This document shows, piece by piece, positions 59,299-64,000 of a DNA stretch of 64,000 nt; within the stretch, counting starts at the first letter, position 1, and each line of letters begins with the position of its first letter. Below the pieces are notes generated by a model. That model made no database searches, was not told where the DNA came from, and saw only the letters and a program-made list of their open reading frames with translations. A program made the translations under genes and the position numbers. The stretch is taken from positions 1 to 64,000 of the forward strand of contig CAWGFK010000070.1 in NCBI GenBank assembly GCA_963821735.1. Direction: 5' to 3'. The DNA is from Laspinema sp963821735. Its GTDB lineage: Bacteria > Cyanobacteriota > Cyanobacteriia > Cyanobacteriales > Laspinemataceae.

Positions 59299-59514
59299 TT
59301 ACTGGATGATGGAGAGTTCATCCACCACTTGCACCCGTCCCCGGCAAAGAGAACGGAGGAGGCGATCGAGACTGAAGCGGTCCTCGTCGCTGAGGGATTC
59401 ATCTAAAATCGCGGCCATCATTCCATAGCGATCGGCTTGGGTGATGCAGTGGGTATCTTGGACCGTGGCAAGTAGTTCAGGAATGGCACCGGGGAGCAAG
59501 TTGAGGTAATACAT
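59299..59514 (-). CDS. Small conserved hypothetical protein (71 aa)
   Basis: A 71-residue acidic, helical protein: YYLNLLPGAIPELLATVQDT, HCITQADRYGMMAAILDESL, SDEDRFSLDRLLRSLCRGRV, QVVDELSIIQ. I recognise the style of small cyanobacterial proteins of unknown function found in many genomes. Codon use and the HIP1 site inside it are like neighbouring genes, which supports real coding. It starts with an ATG at 59514 without an obvious strong ribosome site. No signal peptide, membrane helix or metal motif is visible. Confidence 0.65.
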   Translation of the reverse strand: MYYLNLLPGAIPELLATVQDTHCITQADRYGMMAAILDESLSDEDRFSLDRLLRSLCRGRVQVVDELSIIQ

Positions 59515-59833
59515 CAGTGGTGTGTTGAACTCGACATCTTTATAATCCCGTATTTTTTCGCGATCGTCCGTGATTCTACCGAAACCTCCTCCGTGATTCT
59601 AACGAGGTTTGGATGTGATCCAAGTGGAGTAGGAGTGGTGATGGCGATCGCGGAGCAAGAATCCCGGGAATTCAAGGGGCCTTAATCCCCCAACAGGGAC
59701 TTAACTGTTCACCATGATAAGCATTTATGCCAGCTTATCAATCATATTGATGATTTTTACTTAACATCCCTTTTCAAAACTTTATATAGCTTAATAAACT
59801 AAAAGAGTAGGCAGTAAGTATTTATTACCATCT
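59515..59833. other. Divergent promoter region of the 71-aa gene and ndhD
   Basis: About 320 bases, AT-rich towards ndhD. One HIP1-like GGCGATCGCGG near 59643. No clear ribosome site precedes the ndhD ATG. Confidence 0.45.
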
Positions 59834-61462
59834 ATGTTAAACATAGACTTTCCCTGGCTAACCACTATAATTCTTTTCCCGCTCCTAGCGGCCTTAGTCA
59901 TCCCGGCCCTCCCGGATCAAGAAGGTAAAACCATTCGCCTTTACAGCCTAGGCGTCGGCTTAATCGAACTCGCCCTCACCCTCGTCGCCTTTTGGCAGAA
60001 CTACGACCTGCACAACCCCGAATTGCAACTCGTAGAAACCTACCCCTGGGTCCCCCAACTGGGTCTGAACTGGACCCTCGCCGTGGATGGCATTTCTATG
60101 CCTCTGATTGTCTTAACCGCCTTAGTCACCACCCTCGCCATTGCCGCAGGATGGAACGTCACCAAAAAGCCCCGGTTATTTTACGCCCTGATGTTGGTCT
60201 TGTACAGCGCCCAAATCGGCGTCTTTGCTGCCGGGGATATGCTGCTATTCTTCCTGATGTGGGAAATCGAACTCGTCCCGGTTTACCTGCTGATTTCGAT
60301 ATGGGGTGGCGAAAAACGCCTCTACGCCGCGACTAAATTCATTCTATATACTGCATTAGCTTCTATCTTTATTCTGGTCGCAGCCTTAGCAATGGCATTC
60401 TATGGCGATACCATCACCTTTAATATGGCCGAACTGAGTGCCAGACATTATCCAATTGCCTTAGAATTGCTGCTTTATGCCGGTTTGTTCATCGCCTTTG
60501 GCGTCAAACTCCCCGTCTTCCCCCTCCATACCTGGCTCCCCGACGCTCACGGAGAAGCCTCTGCCCCCGTTTCCATGATTTTGGCCGGAGTCTTGCTGAA
60601 AATGGGCGGCTATGCCTTAATCCGCATGAACCTGGAAATGCTCCCCAACGCCCATCTCTACTTTGCCCCGGTTCTGGCAATCCTGGGAGTGGTGAATATT
60701 GTTTATGGGGCCTTGAGTGCTTTTGGGCAAGATCACCTCAAACGGCGTTTAGCCTATTCGTCGATTTCCCACATGGGATTTGTCTTGATTGGGATTGCGT
60801 CTTTAACGGAACTGGGGATCAGCGGTGCCGTGTTGCAAATGCTCTCCCACGGATTGATTGCTGCCGCTTTATTCTTCCTGGCAGGGGTCACCTACGATCG
60901 CACTCATACCCTGGCAATGGAAAAAATGGGCGGTTTGGCGAAGTTGATGCCTAAAGTGTTTGCCCTGTTTACGGCTGGTGCGATGGCATCCTTGGCATTA
61001 CCGGGGATGAGCGGATTTGTCAGTGAGTTGACTGTGTTTTTGGGACTTTCTACCAGTTACGCCTACAGCACCCCGTTTAAAGTGGTGGTGATTGGGTTAG
61101 CGGCAGTGGGTTTAATTGTGACGCCGATTTATTTGCTGTCCATGCTGCGCCAGGTGTTTTATGGCAAAGTTGAGCCGATGGTGAATGTTGAGGCATGGGA
61201 GTTGATGGATGCGAAACCTCGGGAGATTGCGATCGCCGCTTGTCTGTTGTTGCCGATTATCGGAATTGGGTTATATCCCAAAGTGGCAACTCAAACCTAC
61301 GATGTGAAAACCACGGAAGTGGCTGCCGAGGTTCGCAATGCCCTGCCTATCTTTGCTCAACAGCAAGATCGCTTGTTCTCCGGTGGGTTTTTTGCTCCCA
61401 GTATCCCCCGTGTCGATGCTCAAGCGTTATTTAGCATTACTGATATCGGTAAGGGGGCTTAA
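59834..61462 (+). CDS. ndhD: NAD(P)H-quinone oxidoreductase chain 4 (NdhD)
   Basis: Proton-pumping membrane subunit of the cyanobacterial NDH-1 complex, which takes part in respiration and cyclic electron flow. The 542-residue protein has about 14 membrane helices and family marks: WTLAVDGISMPLIVLTALVT, LLFFLMWEIELVPVYLLISI with the key Glu, FGVKLPVFPLHTWLPDAHGE, SAPVSMILAGVLLKMGGYAL, DLKRRLAYSS-like DHLKRRLAYSSISHMGF and ALPGMSGFVSELTVFLGL. It is the NdhD1/2 type by overall sequence, but the paralogue number is uncertain because no ndhF or other ndh genes are in the window. The ATG at 59834 (MLNIDFPWLTT) is the usual start. Intact. Confidence 0.95.
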   Translation: MLNIDFPWLTTIILFPLLAALVIPALPDQEGKTIRLYSLGVGLIELALTLVAFWQNYDLHNPELQLVETYPWVPQLGLNWTLAVDGISMPLIVLTALVTTLAIAAGWNVTKKPRLFYALMLVLYSAQIGVFAAGDMLLFFLMWEIELVPVYLLISIWGGEKRLYAATKFILYTALASIFILVAALAMAFYGDTITFNMAELSARHYPIALELLLYAGLFIAFGVKLPVFPLHTWLPDAHGEASAPVSMILAGVLLKMGGYALIRMNLEMLPNAHLYFAPVLAILGVVNIVYGALSAFGQDHLKRRLAYSSISHMGFVLIGIASLTELGISGAVLQMLSHGLIAAALFFLAGVTYDRTHTLAMEKMGGLAKLMPKVFALFTAGAMASLALPGMSGFVSELTVFLGLSTSYAYSTPFKVVVIGLAAVGLIVTPIYLLSMLRQVFYGKVEPMVNVEAWELMDAKPREIAIAACLLLPIIGIGLYPKVATQTYDVKTTEVAAEVRNALPIFAQQQDRLFSGGFFAPSIPRVDAQALFSITDIGKGA

Positions 61463-61470
61463 GTGATTCC

Positions 61471-61492
61471 GGGGCATGGCAATTCATGCCCC
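61471..61492 (+). terminator. Hairpin directly after ndhD
   Basis: GGGGCATG and CATGCCCC flank a 6-base loop eight bases after the ndhD stop. No T-run follows, so it may stabilise the mRNA end rather than end transcription alone. GGGAGTCTCCC at 61501-61511 is a second small palindrome. Confidence 0.45.
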
Positions 61493-62456
61493 AGGGTTAC
61501 GGGAGTCTCCCGAATCCGGCGAGGGTGAATTCTAGTTTTCAAAGCCTTTGAGGATTTCGGGTCATCCAAAAATTAAAATCTCTATAGAGCGGTTCGGTGG
61601 ACTCATGAGGTAAAGATAAGCTGCCCTGGCATTTAATTCGATTATAGTAATGAAGCTTAAAGCTCGCACTACCAGCACTTTTGGTAAAATTTATTCCCGA
61701 TTTAGATGCCTTCCAAGCTGATTTAAAGGAGAAGCTTAGGCTTTACTCAGTCCCCAAAATGTCTGTGAATAACTGTGGGAACCGCTCTTAAATTAAAGAT
61801 TGTGTAAAGACAAAGGGTTTGTAACCTCAAAGCCTTTGTTAAAGAAAGCCCGCCTAGACGGGCTTTCTTTTATGGGATTCTAACCCTTCCAGGCTGGGGG
61901 ATTTCCGATAGAGCCGCCTGAATGAGGGAGCGTGGGAACGAATGTGATGCTCTTGCCCTGACTTGAGCCGATGAATTCGGGCGATTTTCCCTCTGGAGTA
62001 TAGATGACAGGGAGAGAGTTTTATGCTATTTCTTTCCTACATTGTCCGTAAATCTTCATTTTTAGCTTGGCAATTGGCGATCGGATGTTTTTTTTATAAA
62101 TAATCACCTCAAAACTTCATCCCAATGGCAGATGAGAGCTTTGCAACTGATCGATGAAAATTATAAGGAAGCGGTAGAGAACTCATCAGAGTCGAAAGCG
62201 TACCTGAAATGGAGTAGCCAGTGTGAGGGCAAATCCGAAACAGAACGCTTAGAGATGCGGAGACTTTCTATCGGGTCGAACTCTAGTTGTAGAAGGGCTT
62301 GACTCCGAAAGGAGGTGGGATGACCTGACCCACTAACCTCGGAAGTATCGGAAGAGCGGGCGCAATTAACCACTATGCGATCGCACTGATTTTCTGGGTC
62401 TAAGTTGAGCAACAGACCCCCGTGAGTATCGCTGCTGATAGGAAGAGGATAAATTT
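61493..62456. other. Long intergenic region, possible small RNA
   Basis: Nearly 1 kb between ndhD and the exopolysaccharide gene. It ends one unit with a strong terminator at 61841-61871, almost 400 bases beyond ndhD, preceded by ACAAAGG..CCTTTGT; a separate short transcript in about 61,560-61,875 would explain this. The part 61,900-62,456 should carry the promoter of the next gene; GGAAGAGGA just before 62457 is its ribosome site. Confidence 0.4.
61841..61871 (+). terminator. Strong rho-independent terminator
   Basis: AAAGAAAGCCCG (61841-61852) pairs perfectly with CGGGCTTTCTTT (61859-61870) over 12 bp with a 6-base loop. The T-rich 3' arm and the following T act as the tail; the A-rich 5' arm means it could also work on the minus strand. 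Confidence 0.8.
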
Positions 62457-63950
62457 ATGAATGACGCTGTAAAAATCTTTTCTCATTATAATACCAAGTC
62501 AGGCTCTGTGTTTAGAAAAAGACGATGGCCTATTTACTTATTTTTAGGAATTACAAGCAATCTATTGGTGTGGGGGGCGGCGATCGCCTACATCACCCTC
62601 AAAGCCCCAACCTATACGACCAAATGGTCAATCACCCTACCCGGTACAGGTTCCACAAGCAAAGTCGATTTACCGGGCATTGGGGGAGCTTCTTCCCAAA
62701 CCGACTCCCCCTACCGATATGATTCCCACCATGACCCCCGGGAAAATTACAAATATATCGCAGCCAGCGATGAGGTTAGAGCGCGTGCAGCCCAACTGCT
62801 CAATCTCGAACTGAAAGCCTTCAATGAACCCCAGATCGAGATTATCGGCAACTCCACTCTGATGGAGTTTGAAATTGTCGGAGATACTCCCCGACTGGCT
62901 CAACAAAAGGCAAACGCCCTCCACCAAGCGTTCCTACTTCAGTTAGAGGAACTCAGACAAGAAGAAATCACCGATCAGGACCGCAACTTAGAAATGTTGC
63001 TCAATCAGTCTCGGCAAAACTTACAACAGGCCCAGGCTCGATTATCAGAGTATCAAGTCACCTCCAGCATTGTGTCTTCCGAACAATTGATTGATCTTTC
63101 AAAAACCATTGAAGCGTTACGAAAGCAAAAAGCAGAAGTGGATGCCCTGAATCGGCAAAGTAATGCCCGAATGGTCCAAATTGCTCAAAACTTAGACCTC
63201 ACCCCGGCAGAAGCGAACGAAGCCTTTGCCTTACAATCTGATTCTTTGTTTCAAGACTATCTGCTGAAATACCAAACAGCCCGGGGTGAGTTAATGACCT
63301 TGACCTCGGTTTATACTTCGCGCCATCCTGTCGTTTTGGCTAAACAACAAGAAATTGATCAAGCCCAAGCGGAATTAAACCAACGGAGTCAGCAAATTGT
63401 GGGGCGACCCTTTGACCCGGAAATCTGGGAACAAACCAACTTAGGAAATGGCGAAGATACCTCTAGTCGAGAAGTTTTCTTCCAAGAGTTGATTACATTT
63501 CAGACCGAAAATGTGGGCTTAGAAGCCCAATCTCAAGAGTTAGGGCAGCAGATTGAACGATTAGAAAAACGATTAAAAAACTTATCGATTCAGGGTTCAG
63601 AACTGGAAAATTTACAGCGGGATGTTCAAATCGCCGAAGCGGTGTTTTCTTCCACCTTAACCCAGCTAGATATGAGTAAGTCTAACATTTTCGCCAGCTA
63701 CCCGCGCATTCAAATGTTGACGCACCCGGCCTTGCCAGAAGAACCCAGTTCTCCTAAAACGTTATTAGCTCTACTGGGTGCGGGGATGAGTTCAGTCTTT
63801 TTTACCGCTGGATTTCTGCTGCTGTGGATGCGCGATGTCAAAAATCAACGGCGGAAACAGAGTGCAAGAGTAGAGCCTAAACCCCAACCGATTCCCGTTA
63901 ACTCGGCGCTCCCTCAGCAAAATTCCTCTACCGCAGTGTCTAAGCGATGA
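62457..63950 (+). CDS. Wzz-type polysaccharide chain-length/copolymerase protein
   Basis: A 497-residue inner-membrane protein of exopolysaccharide or O-antigen export. A basic N-terminus leads into the first membrane helix (IYLFLGITSNLLVWGAAIAY, about residues 26-45), followed by a Wzz domain (TYTTKWSITLPGTGSTSKVD), a long coiled-coil region (about 150-420: NLEMLLNQSRQNLQQAQARL, SQELGQQIERLEKRLKNLSI) and a second membrane helix (LLALLGAGMSSVFFTAGFLL, about 437-460). The periplasmic ends carry the PALPEEPSSPKT motif typical of these copolymerases. There is no tyrosine kinase domain. Its TGA overlaps the ATG of the next gene, so a polysaccharide operon begins here and continues past the window. 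Confidence 0.88.
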   Translation: MNDAVKIFSHYNTKSGSVFRKRRWPIYLFLGITSNLLVWGAAIAYITLKAPTYTTKWSITLPGTGSTSKVDLPGIGGASSQTDSPYRYDSHHDPRENYKYIAASDEVRARAAQLLNLELKAFNEPQIEIIGNSTLMEFEIVGDTPRLAQQKANALHQAFLLQLEELRQEEITDQDRNLEMLLNQSRQNLQQAQARLSEYQVTSSIVSSEQLIDLSKTIEALRKQKAEVDALNRQSNARMVQIAQNLDLTPAEANEAFALQSDSLFQDYLLKYQTARGELMTLTSVYTSRHPVVLAKQQEIDQAQAELNQRSQQIVGRPFDPEIWEQTNLGNGEDTSSREVFFQELITFQTENVGLEAQSQELGQQIERLEKRLKNLSIQGSELENLQRDVQIAEAVFSSTLTQLDMSKSNIFASYPRIQMLTHPALPEEPSSPKTLLALLGAGMSSVFFTAGFLLLWMRDVKNQRRKQSARVEPKPQPIPVNSALPQQNSSTAVSKR

Positions 63951-64000
63951 AGCCAGAAAATCTACCTGAAAAGTTAGTTTGGTATTACATCATCGGCACT
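63947..64000 (+). CDS. Start of next polysaccharide-operon gene (partial)
   Basis: The ATG at 63947 overlaps the previous stop (ATGA). The first 18 codons read MKPENLPEKLVWYYIIGT and run off the window. A hydrophobic helix seems to begin. In this position an O-antigen ligase/polymerase-type membrane protein is common, but 18 residues cannot show it. Confidence 0.55.
   Translation, partial: MKPENLPEKLVWYYIIGT

Noticed and set aside
62125..62412. Short ORFs before the Wzz-like gene on both strands
   Set aside because: Composition is not protein-like and no ribosome site or homology is visible.
1..64000. CRISPR arrays, tRNA and rRNA genes
   Set aside because: No regularly spaced repeats of 23-40 bases and no tRNA T-loop/acceptor patterns were found by eye; a tRNAscan or CRISPR finder run would settle this.

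Overview
The window has two parts of different origin. Bases 1 to about 7,850 are GC-rich and contain no GCGATCGC (HIP1) site that I could find. They hold a decayed DDE transposase, a Thr/Pro-rich lipoprotein, two LolD/MacB-type ABC ATPases, an FtsX-type permease with two internal stops, and a frameshifted HtrA-type protease. The protein style (Thr/Pro-rich lipoproteins, macrolide-exporter-like ABC cassettes) resembles Chloroflexota such as Anaerolineae; that assignment is inference. From about 7,900 to the end the DNA is typical of a filamentous, Oscillatoriales-like cyanobacterium: HIP1 sites are frequent and the genes include ycf39, ndhD, a cyanobacterial-type lpt cluster, pentapeptide repeats and many short palindromic repeats. 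The join falls inside the 5' end of a truncated TPR gene, so it is either an assembly chimera or a recent insertion/deletion boundary.

Layout of the cyanobacterial part: 7.9-10.7 kb, a TPR fragment, an AbrB/PIN toxin-antitoxin pair and an Rpn/DUF4351 gene separated by palindromic repeats; 10.8-17.2 kb, an ICL/PEP-mutase family enzyme, hrcA, nadK, ycf39 and a sodium:alanine symporter; 17.3-34.7 kb, three tandem giant paralogues with a Ser/Thr kinase, AAA-type ATPase, helical repeats and GAF, ending in either a SpoIIE-type PP2C phosphatase, a class III cyclase, or PAS plus class III cyclase; 35-42 kb, lipA, a response regulator, an RfaE/HldE-type sugar kinase, a nested inverted-repeat element, an anti-sigma-type ATPase and asnS; 42-46.8 kb, a Pro-rich membrane-anchored protein and lptF/G-lptB-lptA; 47.8-54.5 kb, an RTX/Calx-beta surface protein, DUF309, a DUF29-like remnant, a pentapeptide protein and a membrane protein; 54.7-58.8 kb, thrB, metX and metY (homoserine to homocysteine metabolism); 59.3-64 kb, a small conserved protein, ndhD and the start of an exopolysaccharide locus (Wzz-like protein plus the next gene).

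A recurring property is single-base indels, mostly in or beside homopolymers, that split otherwise well conserved genes (hrcA, ycf39, the symporter, all three giant kinases and others). Restoring the frame gives full-length family members each time, so most are more likely sequence errors than real pseudogenes. The leftmost 7.8 kb also carries substitution-type nonsense codons, which point to real decay or poor sequence there.

The most interesting biology is the 17-kb tandem array of kinase-ATPase-GAF proteins whose C-terminal output module has been exchanged (phosphatase versus cyclase), and the dense, structured repeat DNA between genes, above all the nested palindrome at 38.2-38.4 kb.
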